A DNA stretch of 64,000 bases from positions 20,414,265-20,478,264 of the forward strand of contig NC_092573.1 in assembly GCF_037975245.1 (NCBI RefSeq), written 5' to 3'. The position numbers and the translations under genes were made by a program. This stretch comes from Apostichopus japonicus (taxonomy: Eukaryota; Echinodermata; Holothuroidea; Aspidochirotida; Stichopodidae). The notes beneath the pieces were generated by a model. It saw only the letters and a list, made by a program, of their open reading frames with translations. It was not told the DNA's origin and did no database searches. Positions 14,201-25,166 of this stretch are shown piece by piece; within the stretch, counting starts at the first letter, position 1; each line of letters starts with the position of its first letter.

Positions 14201-17200
14201 TTATTATGTTTAATGCTTGCATAATACTGTCAGCATTTTTCCATTAAGTCCATCGCCATATGCATGACTTTTCACGTTGCTAACATTTTCGTTGTTGATA
14301 TCTTACATTGTTTTGTATTTTGTTTTGTTTGCTTATATGATTTTCAGATTAGATTTCACATTAACAATTGATATTTTCTGGGCCTTCGTCCAAAACATTG
14401 TACAGAACCCTGTTAAAATAACAGACACTGCTTGGAATTATGCTCAACTTGGTAACTGACACTGACTTTATGTATGAAAACCTGTGAGCACGCTTACTTA
14501 GTTACCAACTATTTATAGTTACTTCGTTATAACGCCAGTCACCCTAACATTCTATCGTTTTTCTATATATACATGCGTTGGTATAGCTCAAAAGGGACAA
14601 TTTTTTTCCAGTACCTCTCTAGCGGTTATTGATACACTCTATTTGCGGAACACCCATTATATACAAAGCAATTTATGACTGCTGAAGATTGCATGAATTA
14701 ACTTAACTGTGAAATATTGTTCAAATAGAAACAATCATGTTAAGTCTACAGTGATAGTTTTGTTTGATGCATTTCTGGAGAAAATTGATATGAACTTTCT
14801 TTCGAGTGTCATATAATTAAGAAGAAACAAAATTTCAAAGCAATATGCAGAGTGTGTGTATATCAGTATAGGGTTGCAGGATTTTGTTAAACATTGAAAA
14901 ACTATATATTTATGCATGCAGGCTTCACGTTTGTACCTCTCATCAGAGACCACAAACAAATTCCAAGAATATATGATCGGTTGCGTTTTATATGTTACCA
15001 TCTTCGTCGTCACCATCGACATCGTCATCGTCACCATTAGTACTATTATCAGTGAACTTATCTCAGAATGTTTTTCCCCATACACATCTTGAGAAGAAAA
15101 CAACACAGCAGCACTTATATCTTTGAACTGACATGATCAAAACAAGACGTTTTGCCAAAGTTCATCCGCCAATTGAAACAACAACACCAGACTAAAGCAG
15201 TGATTAATCATAATTATTATTTTATGTTTTGGCAGTGCCAAGCCGCATATATACTAAGAGAAATCGAAAGCTAGGTCGGTTTTTGTTTTCATTATGAAGA
15301 TGAGAACAAAATCATCTTTCATCTCATATTTTCCATGGCCCCTAGTTGCCCCTATGTCCAGGGATTGTTGACCCCCAGAAACACACCCCCCCCCACCCTC
15401 CTTTCATGAGACATGTACATATTTGGATACGACAAAACAGGCGAGATATAACAACCAATCATCGATGAGTGGTAAAGGTTAAATATATGGTTCGTAACTG
15501 CTTGTTGTTAATATTTTTTTGTTATCTGTATATACGGGTATTTCGATCTATCTCGAATTCCAATCCAACTAAAATAACGTTCAATTCTTTACAAATATTT
15601 TCTTCTTATTTACCCTCGAATTCTTTGTAATTATCTGTCTACGTCATGATGATTGCTTGCACTTTTTATTTCTTTGTTTGTTTTGTTTTGTTTTAAAAAG
15701 CAGTTTTTTTTCCTCCGCTGTTTTAGTTTATATAGCAGTTACTTTGCGTTAGTTTGGTGACTATAGTAAAATACCAATTGTCCTTAAAACTCTAACGCTT
15801 CTGTTGTAGCAAACGTTAGTGGTTTTTTTTTTCTTTCTCACTTTAGCTTTTATTTAGCTATTATGCAGAGGGCTGGAATTTCTAAGCTATTGTTAGCATC
15901 CCACCAAGTGAAACAGACACAATAACACACGTTTTCACAATGGTACGGGCTTTCATTGTTTGTTGCCGGGGAAGCAAATCTTTTGACCTTTACACGGGAA
16001 TACAAAAGCACATCTACGCATATGAGACCAACCGCATACGCACGTATACCTTTATCGTCATTTTACTGACGTGTTTTTAAACCAAAAACAAACCTTTTCA
16101 AAAATAGTTAGGAATTTACGATACCTAGGTGGTAAGTGACGCGTATAGACTCTTGCGGAACTATTTAAAAGCATCATATGAATTTTTAAATACAAAAGTT
16201 TATAACCATGTTGTACGTAAATAACTTTTTTTGTAAGTTTACAAAAAAAGGGCCATTTTTGGGAGATACTACAGAGATCCCATAAAGACGCAGAGAATTG
16301 ACACGGGTTGACACGGGGGGCGGGCAAGTATCGTACGGCCCTACAAAATTACGGTCTTACAAAATGATCAAATTTGGAAGAAAAATCAAGGTTATCAAAT
16401 GTCAGCCTAAATGCTGGGCGGACTAGCGAATTCCTCAATAGTTATCACAGAAATGGTAGTCAGGTTGTCACACGGGTGTGGTGCTACCACCCCTCCCCCC
16501 TGTCCTCCCGTCGTTGAAATATTGTTCACGTCACAATCTCCTTATCTCATTCTATGTATATACGTCGTTACATCGTCCAGTTATATGACGTCACAACAAT
16601 TTGAAACCTTATAGAATACTGTTTGTAGTGTGACGAAGATTTCAGTAAGGAGGGCGTGGCCCGGGTTCTTTGAAGTTGTCTCCCATTTAGGGGGTGTGGC
16701 CCACGGTAGTTGAAGCTGACTCCCATGTAGGGGGTGTGGCCCTGGGGTCGTTGAAGCTCTCTCCCAAGTAAGGGATTTAGACGACAAATGGTACATATTT
16801 ATGACAATAAATTAGGTCAGACTGTCATAAGGTTTAAATACAAGGTTATATATACTAATAACCCTTTTTTCTGTGTGCACGGTTACCATGGGTTCGCGCC
16901 AGGCTATGGAACATTGTTTATCGGAAGACCATATGTTTTCACAACTTATGATATAGCCATTATATATTTATACTTTCAAACATCGTTTGTTATTTGAAGA
17001 GAGATAACATCTTCCTCTGATGCATGTCTAATGAAAAAACAGCGTTAATCACAAAACCGAAACCGGTTGTACACAGTTTCGATTAATTCGAAACTTCAGA
17101 TATATAATTAAAGCAGCCTATTCTGTTAAGACACAAAATGTATTAATCCTATCATCAAAATGTCATGGCAAATGATCACTTCAATAAGATACCCGTCAAT

Positions 17201-20200
17201 GTGTCTCAACCATCTGAAGTTGATGATGAGCCAGACAACACATAAGGTTGATTAGATTCACATCCATTCGTGGTATGTGCAAATACACTTTTAATAAATA
17301 GTATTAAACATATACAAACAGCAAATCTTCGGCTTTAACTTGTGGGAACGTTTAACTGATCCATTACGGTGTAACACACAGATGCGGCACCATGGATTGA
17401 TCGGGGTATACCCACCCTCTTATCATAACCTTTATTTGTAGTCACCATTTCACTTCTAAAACTTTAATTATAGTGGGAGGGGTTGGGATGGGGGGTTGGA
17501 GGCCACACACCACAGGGCCACACACCCTTCTTTATAAAATCATGGTTTCGCCCATATACAGTATACATTGTTACGGAAATGTATATTATCGAAAGATTTA
17601 TCCAACTCAGTTCAGAAATATCTTGCCGGTAAACAACAAAAGAAACGGCTAAATGAAACAAAAGGAGCAAGGGGTGGAGGTATCGGTGTTTTTGTAATGA
17701 TTTTGCCTGGAAGTATGATGTGAATTCATGTTTATGCGTATAAACAAGGAAGTGAAAAGAGGTCTGGCGGGCGGGCGGGCGGGCGGGCGGGCGGGCGGTC
17801 GGTCGGACGGACGGCGGGCGGGCGGGCGGGTGGGCGGGCGGGCGGGAGGTCGGGCGGGTGTGTGGGTGGGCGCGCTGGCGGGGTATCGGCGGGCTATCGG
17901 GCGGACGGGCGGGCGGTCTATCGGGCGGGCGGGCGAGCATGCGGGTGGCATTGTTAACTTCTAGCAGCGAATCTGCCGCTTTTCTTTCTGTCTGTGACAA
18001 TACATTTCTTTCTATATTAGAATGCATGCGAAATTTCCTTTTTTCAGACACCCTAACCACTAGGCTATGAACGTCGTAATTCCACTGTAGGCGTTTGTCA
18101 CCTGAAACGAACAATACTAGTTCTGTTTTTGGTGACATATTTTGCCTTACTCTAGAGATCAAACATGATGCTAACCAACTCGAAAATCATTTGTGATTCC
18201 TAAAGCCGGAATTCGAAAGAGATACTTTGAACAGACTTTGTTAATGAAATCGAGGTAAACGACAAAGGCAAATATATAGATATATAAATATATCTAGATA
18301 TATAGATAAGTCTACATCCTGCATAAGAGGAATGAAGATAATACTGTGGAGATAACGCACGTTCACTATATAGGTTTAGTTGATTTCGTGCGGCTTCTAA
18401 TGGTGGATAACGAACAGGATAGTATAGCAGTTAACCTAAGTGAAAACTATAAACCGGATACCAGGTCAATTTGCACCGCCCTAACCAGGATCCGAGAGGC
18501 CACTATTCTGGTAGAATGTTTCCTGTTTTTGGGGCTTCACCTATCCATTTTAAGGAAACCGCTACTAGAATTTCTTTGAAAAGTATCCGGTATACAGAAG
18601 CCTGGGTGAAGTGAAATAATCGATCATCTTTTTTTCCCTTAACCCTCGATTCCTGCCATGAAACTACAGTTTTAAGGTTAAACACATGTACACATTAACA
18701 TAGGCCTATAGCGGCAATATCAGTCCTATAAAGCATGTCTATTTCGGTAGCAGATTATTACCACACCTAACCGGTTATTGTGATCACACCTACAGTGCCT
18801 TCTCTATGTGGATTGATCTTACCAAATCAATTTCATGCGGGGGGGGGGGGGAGGGGGAGGGGGAGTTATTAATCAGTGCCATTCGAATTTCATCGCCCAT
18901 GCTGACACGTTGTGATATATTAATATTCAATACATATTTTTAAAATGAACAAATTAAAAGATGAAAAGGGGGAGGGGGGGTGGGAGCTGGAAGGGAACTT
19001 AACTAGAAACTCAAATAAACCAAGTAAATTTTTTAAAATGGGATTTTATTCTTGAATATATCGTTCGAAAAAGCTCAACTTGATCAAGTGAAAGAGAAAG
19101 CTTAATTAAAGGCAAAGTCTCGGTTTTTTAATTCAGCTTCAATGACTTACGCCGAGAAGCATGTTTACACAAAGTATTACACAAGAACATATATAACCGG
19201 TATGTCGTCCATTGAAAAGAAGTTTTTGCCAAACAAGTGATACTATTTTGAAAAAAAAGTGCAGTTTAGACAGTATCGAGTGTTAATATATTTTTGTGAA
19301 TTATTAAATCAGATACTAAATTGTCAAAAGGTGGGTTTTGTATGATTTGCTTACAAAGTTAACACGTATATGTTTCGATTGGTGTAAGTGGTATATACTG
19401 TACTGTTGAATGCTGCCAATATGGCGTTCCATAAGCATGATCGTATATAAATCTATAAAGGGAACTTCGGACTGTGTCTGTATTTGTCCAATTTATGTTA
19501 TGAAGAGCGCTCCTAGACAGCCTTCACTGTAGTGTATACACGTATTCCCATTACTATAATTGTAAAGCACATGTGCTGCGAGTGATTGGGCTTCGTGTAG
19601 CCTGGAGGTCCATCCCAAGTGTTCTGCCCTATTGGTTTTGTATGGACTATATTGTAAGCTGGCAGACTCGCACTAGAAATGTGGCATATTTGCCACGCCT
19701 TATTCTGGAGTCGTCTATATGTATACTGCGTGTCCGTGTTGAAACGGCATGTAGTAGATATGATCAAGTCAGCCTATATTCATTGGGGGTTATTTCCATC
19801 AATTTTACGTAAGAATCCCAACCATGGTTTTAATATATAGCTTATTTTTGAAAAGACCTATAATTCTAAAATTCTCGGGCATATTGATAACTTGAGTGCT
19901 CCATGCTTGATAACATTTTTAACCCACTTGTATACTCGGACTCGATCAAGTGTGTTTTATATTCCCGTTACGATTAGCATGAAACATTAATTAAGACACG
20001 TGAAGTATTTTATCAAGATAGACGCTATCATACTATATTCGTGTACTACTGATAAAGTATCAGATTAACACACCGTATGGCTGTTTGCTGATAGACTGAA
20101 GAGGAATTTGCCCTTCAGTTCTTTTCTTCTGTAAAACCCCTTCCATATTTATAAACTGCAGTGCATTGTGCAACGCCAATGCTGGGCAGGTCCTATATAT

Positions 20201-21032
20201 ATATATCCCAGCTATATACGGTGTATGCATACAATGACTATATAAAATAGGGGTTTCATTTTATTTTATTTTTTTGCCCCATTCACTGAACTTTTTTCCT
20301 TCTGTGGTTGCCTTGTTTGATCTCATCTCCCTACATGTAATGTATAGGTATAGGGAGATGAGATAAAATACTTCACACCCACATCAGAAATGCGAGGAAA
20401 TGTGTGTGTGTGGGACTGTGTGTGCGTAAGTTAGTTGCGTGTATGTGTGTGAGTAAAAAAAAAAAGTGTGCCACGAAACTCCTCCTACACGCAAGACGGA
20501 TCAAGGTCAAACTTGGTGGGTAGGTGTACACTGACCATGTGAACTCGAGCCTGCGTGATTGATGACGTCATAGGTTAAAGAAAGGTCTCATAGGTCGAAG
20601 GTCAAGAAAGCTCAAGATTGGTTTTAACCATTTCCTGTTTGTCAGCATGTAGGGAAAAGCCATTAAACCACACGATTTGTAGCGAATGATGAGACTAATT
20701 TTAAAATTAGGACATATTTAGGTGTTCAGGGTCGGAGACTGGGATTGGAAGGGTCCAAGTTATTTTCAGTTGTGTATACATATTACTTTAGGAACCAAGG
20801 TTTCGGTTATCTTTTCAGCTCATAGTCCATTTGGGGATATGTGTATACTTATCTACAGGAGACTGGTATATACTCCACCCACACCTTATAATCTTCACCG
20901 AACACAGAGTTCTAAATATAGTTTACTTGTCGTAGGAATTTAATAAATACGGTAATAAAGTCATCAACCTCGTGTCAAAGTTCCCCTTTTGGGTTTTTCT
21001 TATAAGGCGTATATATATATATCTTATAAGGC

Positions 21033-21076
<44 letters not shown>

Positions 21077-22304
21077 TAATATATATACACCGACCAATGT
21101 TTGCATTAAAGAACACTGTTACAGTATCGTCCAACAAACTACAATCGGGTGAAACGTAAGGTATTATTTGCGAGGCTTGCGTGAGTAGCCTACTCATTCG
21201 TGGCAACCGTGTTCTGACATTAATAGCCACATATGTACTAGTTTACTCGCCCTGCTCGTGCGTTTTTTTATTGCGCGCGTGCGTACTCGAGGCATTTTGG
21301 AAATCTAGCATATAGGTATACTGTACGGGTACTCGTGCAACTAGTACCCGCGCTAAGACCATTGTACTCGTATTGTTCCAAGTGGAATTCTATTTGTACT
21401 CGTATTCTCTTGCTGTTGTACTCCCTAAACTACAAGTCTGGTAATAAATACATCTTTTTCTTTATGCGTGAAGTTCATCCACATAAATATAGTGTATACA
21501 TAGAAAACATATTGTTATTTTACAAACATATCACTCTACTTTTATTCATTGCAGGCGTTTAATACCTAAAATTCTGCCTCCGCTCCACCTTACGCAACCT
21601 CTCCCAAACCCCCCCCCCCCCCCCCCCTCTTATCAATCAAACTTCATTCTCAACGTTCTTGACTCCGCTAGGCATGAACACGCCCCTAAGAAAAAATTGC
21701 CAAAATTGCCAAACCTTATTGGATATTAAGCGAACACCAATTTATTATTCCTTTGTTGATGATGGTGTTGTTTTTTATATTTTATTTTATTCATACTTAT
21801 TTATATCACGCATCTATGATATAAGCAGAACGAAGTCAAAATAGTTAACAAGAATCCATTGTGATGCCGATGTGACACATTGCTGACAACGCATGACGTG
21901 TGTGGTTTTATATGATTTCCGTGAATATCTGGTGCTAGTGTTTCACATGGTATGTAAATAAAAGTTAGTCCAGTCATCGAAAATTATCGCTTAGTAATTT
22001 TCGTTCCATCCCGTCCCAAACAGGAGTTAAAATATACACTATGAATGAGTTGACAACTTTTCGCACCTTTGGACAGACAAACAAAAAAACTAACAAAAAA
22101 ACACTAGGTTTCATGAAAATTCAAGTAATTAGTAAACACGTGACTGAATCAGGGTGGGGCAAAAGAGACAAATTGATCGAGTGAAATTGAAAACCTTGAG
22201 TGTACGTTATCCATATACATCAACTTAAAAACGTTTACATCCTTGGAAGCGTGCTTTTGAGGCGACGATATGATTCTTTTGAAATACTTTTTTGAAACTG
22301 ATAT

Positions 22305-22356
<52 letters not shown>

Positions 22357-24952
22357 AGAATACATTGCTAATTGTGTGAGAAAACATTCTCAATAAGTAT
22401 CACATATCAAGGAAAACCTAAATCGAGAGACCTTAATCATATTGTAACCGGAATACTTGTTGTCGAATTTCTGCAGCAAGTACCTATATACATGAAACCT
22501 TATACAAATATGAAAGCAAAACTTTGAAACCCTTGTATGCTTAATTAAATTAATCAACAGCAACAAAAACGAATGTATTCCAGTTCTAGGAATAACGAAA
22601 CTCTATATATAGGCCTATTTAGCAATGTTAAGGTATACATTCAACGGGATTTATACTTATTTATGTAAAATGCATTGTCAGTATAGCCAGAGGCAATATA
22701 CGTCACCTTTGTCTTTCACTTTCATATTTATAAGTTAATATTTTCTAGTTTTGTAACATACATGCACCTATATGTATCGAGAAGGCCTAGATATTTCATA
22801 AGTTTAGTCACTTGCTAAAAATATATCAGTGCATAAAACACATCCACTGCCTTAAATCAAGTCTTCACTGACCATTTTCCTGAATTTACAACACATCAAT
22901 TATTGTACAGGCTTTTGAGAGCCACCAAATAATTGGCAGAATTTGGTCTGTGCCTTTTATCTACTGGCAAATAGTGACAAAATTTGAAAATCCACTAGCA
23001 TTTGAAAATCAACTAGCATTTATTCAGTCAATTGTCCCAATTTGCGAAGCTTGGTCCAATTGCGTAAGATGACGCTCACACTAAGAAAAAACTCCCTCTG
23101 ACGACGTTTCCGAAAACATCATATATGGGTAACAAGAATAATGGAAGCTTACCCTTTATAAGGAACTTAAGGTATAAGGAAACATTATACCAAGAGGCTA
23201 TAGTTCAAATGTTAGAGGTCTACTATCACGTTGTAGTAGTGATTGACTAGTTATAAAAGCAAACAAACAAACATAGATAAAGCTATTCTAAGAAGGAATA
23301 TAGAAAGAGTAAAACACACAAATGAACCAAGAACAAACAACACAGAGAAATGCTGAATATATATGTGATTGCGGATACTTGGAATAGCAACACACACGCA
23401 CACACACATACACACGAAAGCAACTGGCACAATATCACATTTGTTTTAAAGGTAGTCACAGAGGTCACAGGTCACAGAGGTCACAACGGAGGTCAGAGAG
23501 GGGTTTTCTTTCCTTCATCTTTTCTCTATAGTGTCCGATTTAAAAAAAACATATTTAATTTTCCTTTCAAGTAAAACTTTTGTTGCCAGATCATTAAGGC
23601 TTAGAGTATAATTTCATTGTTTAGATACTCTGAAGTAAACTCTTTATTTTTTAATATTTTATTTGACAATTGAATCGAAAGTATTTTCCTCCGTGTAATC
23701 AACAAAATAAACAGGATGAAAGACTAGCAAGGAATAACTTAAGCGACGCGAAGAGGAAATTACCAAGGAAGTTTATCATTCAGTCTGCTATAAGGCATAG
23801 AAATCAACTACTAATATCCGTGTGGTTAAGAAACAGTATGAAATGTACCTGACAACTGTTCCCATGACAACATGTTTTACACTATAGCTATATTTAGAGG
23901 GAAATGTTAGCTACTGCGAGTTCTTGTTAAAAACAAAGCAGATGAATTGTTTAAATATTGTTTCCGGTAGTATTGGCTGGATGAGGTTTCACTAGCAACG
24001 GCGATGCAACGTACCCCTCCCCAGCCCCCACCCCAATACCCAATCCCCACCTTCGCAATAGTGATGATGGTCAAGAAGAGATTTATGTATATGTATGATT
24101 ACGGTTTCAATAAGTGTAAACATTGTGCACAGTATGATACGGTGCACGGTATGGTATGATATGATTTGGTATGGTATAGTATGGTTTGGTATGGTATGGT
24201 ATATTGTATGGTATGATATGATTTTGTATGGTATAGTATGGTTTGGAATGGTATGGTATATTATGTATGGTATGATATGATTTGGTATGGTATAGTATGG
24301 TTTGGTATGGTATGGTATATTATGTATGGTATGATGTGATTTGGTATGGTATAGTATGGTTTGGTATGGCATGGTATATTATGTATGGTATGATATGATT
24401 TGGTATGGTATGGTATGGTTTGGTATGGTATGGTATATTGTATGGTATGATATGATTTTGTATGGTATAGTATGGTTAAGTATGGTATGGTATATTATGT
24501 ATGGTATGACATGATTTGGTATGGTATAGTATGGTTTGGCATGGTATGGTATATTGTATGGTATGACATGATTTGGTATGGTGAAGTTTTGTTTAGCGTG
24601 GTATGGTATATTGTATGGTATGATATGATTTGGTATGGTATGGTATTCTATGGCATGGGATAGCACGGCGTGGCATGGCAAACAAACCAACATACAAGCA
24701 AAGAAACAAACACATAAGAGAATGACTCTCCTTTTCATGGCCGTTGTCATGCCAAACTCATTTTGAAATATTTAGGCTATATATACTTACGTTACTCAGT
24801 CCTCTTATTCCTGGAACGATAGCCAAAAAGGAGATGAAAAGGATGATAGCCGCAAAAATGAAACCTGCTTCTGTGATATCAACTGTTACGGCAGTCTTTG
24901 CCCTTGGATACTGGGCAGGGCCCAGCTCCTCCCTGAATCCTTCGTACGCCAT
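2048..24952 (-). CDS. DUOXA: Dual oxidase maturation factor (DUOXA), seven exons, 3' end missing
   Basis: The product is a multi-pass ER membrane protein that pairs with DUOX and is needed for its folding, ER exit and H2O2 output (family knowledge). The coding exons on the minus strand are 24952-24791, 13407-13350, 7024-6887, 6680-6558, 5416-5305, 3349-3132 and 2208-2048. All have GT/AG borders and compatible phases and total 324 residues. Visible features are an N-terminal span (about 31-47) ending in the family motif VPGIRG, a second span (about 56-74), an extracellular loop with the ADIG...VNIT block and a sequon at N115, the RLAGFYAW/WLLAN spans around 185-210, a fourth span about 214-235, and a last span about 272-284 followed by an acidic polar tail. 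Five spans match the family topology. Exon 7 ends in phase 0 at a donor, so at least one more exon is expected; I could not identify it at 1-2047. The ATG at 24952 is chosen because no in-frame ATG lies upstream of it in this exon. Exons are far apart (intron 1 is 11.4 kb). It is divergently arranged with DUOX. Confidence 0.93.
2209..3131 (-). other. DUOXA intron 6
   Basis: A 923-nt GT-AG intron, AT-rich, with a C-run at 3075-3089. No other feature seen. Confidence 0.85.
3132..3349 (-). CDS. DUOXA: DUOXA coding exon 6
   Basis: It encodes residues 198-270 with the conserved WLLANILFF span, a following hydrophobic span, and the HFHKGPTFFL segment matching the vertebrate HTHHGPAFWI. A TG|G codon split across introns joins it to exon 5. 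CACCAG acceptor, GTGAGA donor. Confidence 0.93.
3350..5304 (-). other. DUOXA intron 5
   Basis: A 1955-nt intron. It holds a degenerate LINE fragment (4030-4630); the rest is AT-rich with no recognisable feature. Confidence 0.85.
4030..4630 (-). mobile_element. Degenerate L1/Tx1-like LINE reverse-transcriptase fragment
   Basis: On the minus strand, across frameshifts and stops, there are LIPKANKDL...NWRPISLLN, then IIHIDRTGFLPSRYIGENIL, then GCGVRQGYPLTPLSYIV. These are successive blocks of an L1-clade reverse transcriptase, in order. The catalytic YxDD block is not seen, so this is a dead 5'- and 3'-truncated copy inside DUOXA intron 5, in the same orientation as the gene. Confidence 0.85.
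5305..5416 (-). CDS. DUOXA: DUOXA coding exon 5
   Basis: It encodes residues 161-197: CAPLPILWISEYF through GRSYRLAGFYAWIMV. It matches the vertebrate segment LPDPVLYLAEKF...YRLAGHYTSAML at the entry of span 3. The acceptor is the AG ending at 5417, chosen over an AG at 5424 because it restores the frame from exon 4. The donor is GTAAGC. Confidence 0.88.
5811..6266. mobile_element. Foldback MITE with about 55-bp terminal inverted repeats
   Basis: The left end (acgcgtatggcaagccatgt) and the reverse complement of the right end agree over about 55-60 bp with few differences. Between them lies an array of about 20-bp units. No coding capacity. It is a non-autonomous DNA element or foldback repeat. 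Confidence 0.8.
5855..6090. repeat. 20-bp tandem array (tatacacgtattaattcgaa type)
   Basis: About eight or more imperfect units alternate tacgcg/tacacg with attaattcgaa/attggaa inside the foldback element. Its tacgcgta core is itself palindromic. Confidence 0.8.
6558..6680 (-). CDS. DUOXA: DUOXA coding exon 4
   Basis: It encodes residues 120-160 of the lumenal loop, including IDYNERFHF, which matches the vertebrate INYNEEFTW region. CCACAG acceptor, GTAAGT donor. Only 206 nt separate it from exon 3. Confidence 0.92.
6887..7024 (-). CDS. DUOXA: DUOXA coding exon 3
   Basis: It encodes residues 74-119, the start of the large extracellular/lumenal loop. The block ADIGVKIGLNSVNITLKG is the family hallmark, with an N-glycosylation sequon at N115. 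The acceptor is AATACAG and the donor is GGTAAAA; the exon begins in phase 1 and ends in phase 1. Confidence 0.93.
9118..9373 (-). mobile_element. 3' end of a CR1/L2-like LINE, ATT-tailed
   Basis: The minus strand encodes SNTLAGSYLWNKLPDHIRTC...STFKSLLKTHFF up to a stop. This is the usual C-terminal end of such reverse-transcriptase ORFs. It is followed by AAGCGCTTTGAGC...GGCGCTATATAA and an (ATT)n tail. A 5'-truncated copy. Confidence 0.82.
10856..11300. repeat. Minisatellite with 113-119-bp unit, about four copies
   Basis: The phrase gtgtctttgtctgggtgaaa recurs at 10881, 11000, 11113 (diverged) and 11229. Spacing is not a multiple of three, so the repeated peptide seen in overlapping frames is not evidence of a gene. 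Confidence 0.88.
13350..13407 (-). CDS. DUOXA: DUOXA coding exon 2 (58 nt)
   Basis: This short exon encodes 19 residues (RLFSFIRITVSIFLGVAIM) plus one base. It matches the second DUOXA span, which in vertebrates reads RLFWLLRVVTSLFIGAAIL. It has a TATAG acceptor and a GTAAGT donor. It was found by homology because it is too short to stand out as an ORF. Introns of 11.4 and 6.3 kb flank it. Confidence 0.9.
16645..16775. repeat. About 50-bp tandem repeat, three units
   Basis: Units share agggggtgtggccc...gttgaagctgactcccatgt. A single related unit (ggagggtgtggccctaggtc) occurs at about 30239, so the unit belongs to a dispersed family. Confidence 0.75.
17763..17945. repeat. CpG-rich (GGGC)n simple repeat
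   Basis: About 180 bp of gcgggcgg/ggtcgggcgg units, very GC-rich in an AT-rich intron. Translations are Pro-Ala-Arg or Gly-Gly-Arg repeats and are not taken as a gene. Confidence 0.9.
21009..21072. repeat. TA microsatellite
   Basis: (TA)n broken by one copy of cttataaggcg. Confidence 0.95.
21609..21627. repeat. Poly-C run
   Basis: An uninterrupted run of C in a C-rich context; likely unstable and error-prone in assembly. Confidence 0.9.
22302..22354. repeat. TA microsatellite
   Basis: Pure (TA)n, about 25 units. Confidence 0.95.
24132..24680. repeat. TATGG-based minisatellite with about 60-bp higher-order unit
   Basis: Short words tatgg, tttgg and gatat are arranged in recurring blocks: tatgatatgatttggtatgg, then tatagtatggtttggtatgg, then tatggtatatt. 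The blocks repeat about eight times. It ends about 110 bp downstream (minus strand) of the DUOXA exon 1 donor. Confidence 0.9.
24791..24952 (-). CDS. DUOXA: DUOXA coding exon 1
   Basis: It encodes residues 1-54, starting MAYEGF and ending GIRGLSN, in phase 0 before a GTAAGT donor. It contains the first transmembrane span and the VPGIRG motif typical of DUOXA proteins. The same frame stays open upstream, but through a TTG and not an ATG, so the ATG at 24952 (context acgATGg) is the start. Confidence 0.92.
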
Positions 24953-25109
24953 CGTAGACAATAATCAACGGTCCCTTCGGATGCACAGTGAGGTTTGAAA
25001 ACTGAACAATATTTGTGACCTGATAAAACAAGAAATATACCTTGTCAAGTTTTGCAGTGAAGTTTAGAGAAGAGGAACGGAGGAAAGAAGAAAGAAAAGA
25101 GGTTAGAAC

Positions 25110-25116
<7 letters not shown>

Positions 25117-25164
<48 letters not shown>
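25117..25164. repeat. TA microsatellite upstream of DUOXA
   Basis: (TA)n of about 24 units, 165 bp upstream of the DUOXA ATG. Confidence 0.95.

Positions 25165-25166
<2 letters not shown>

Larger units (their letters stand above)
13408..24790 (-). other. DUOXA intron 1
   Basis: An 11.4-kb intron with several minisatellites and TA microsatellites listed separately, a repeat-like stretch with ggtcaaggtca phrases near 20470-20640, and AT-rich background. No coding sequence recognised. Confidence 0.85.

Noticed and set aside
17464-18162. 232-codon minus-strand ORF rich in Pro/Arg
   Set aside because: It is open only because it crosses the GGGC simple repeat; no domain or splice support.
24000-24750. 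Tyr/His-rich ORFs of 123-126 codons
   Set aside because: Translations of the TATGG minisatellite.
24953-24961. Upstream extension of DUOXA exon 1 reading frame by three codons
   Set aside because: It begins with TTG, not ATG; the ATG at 24952 is the first usable start.
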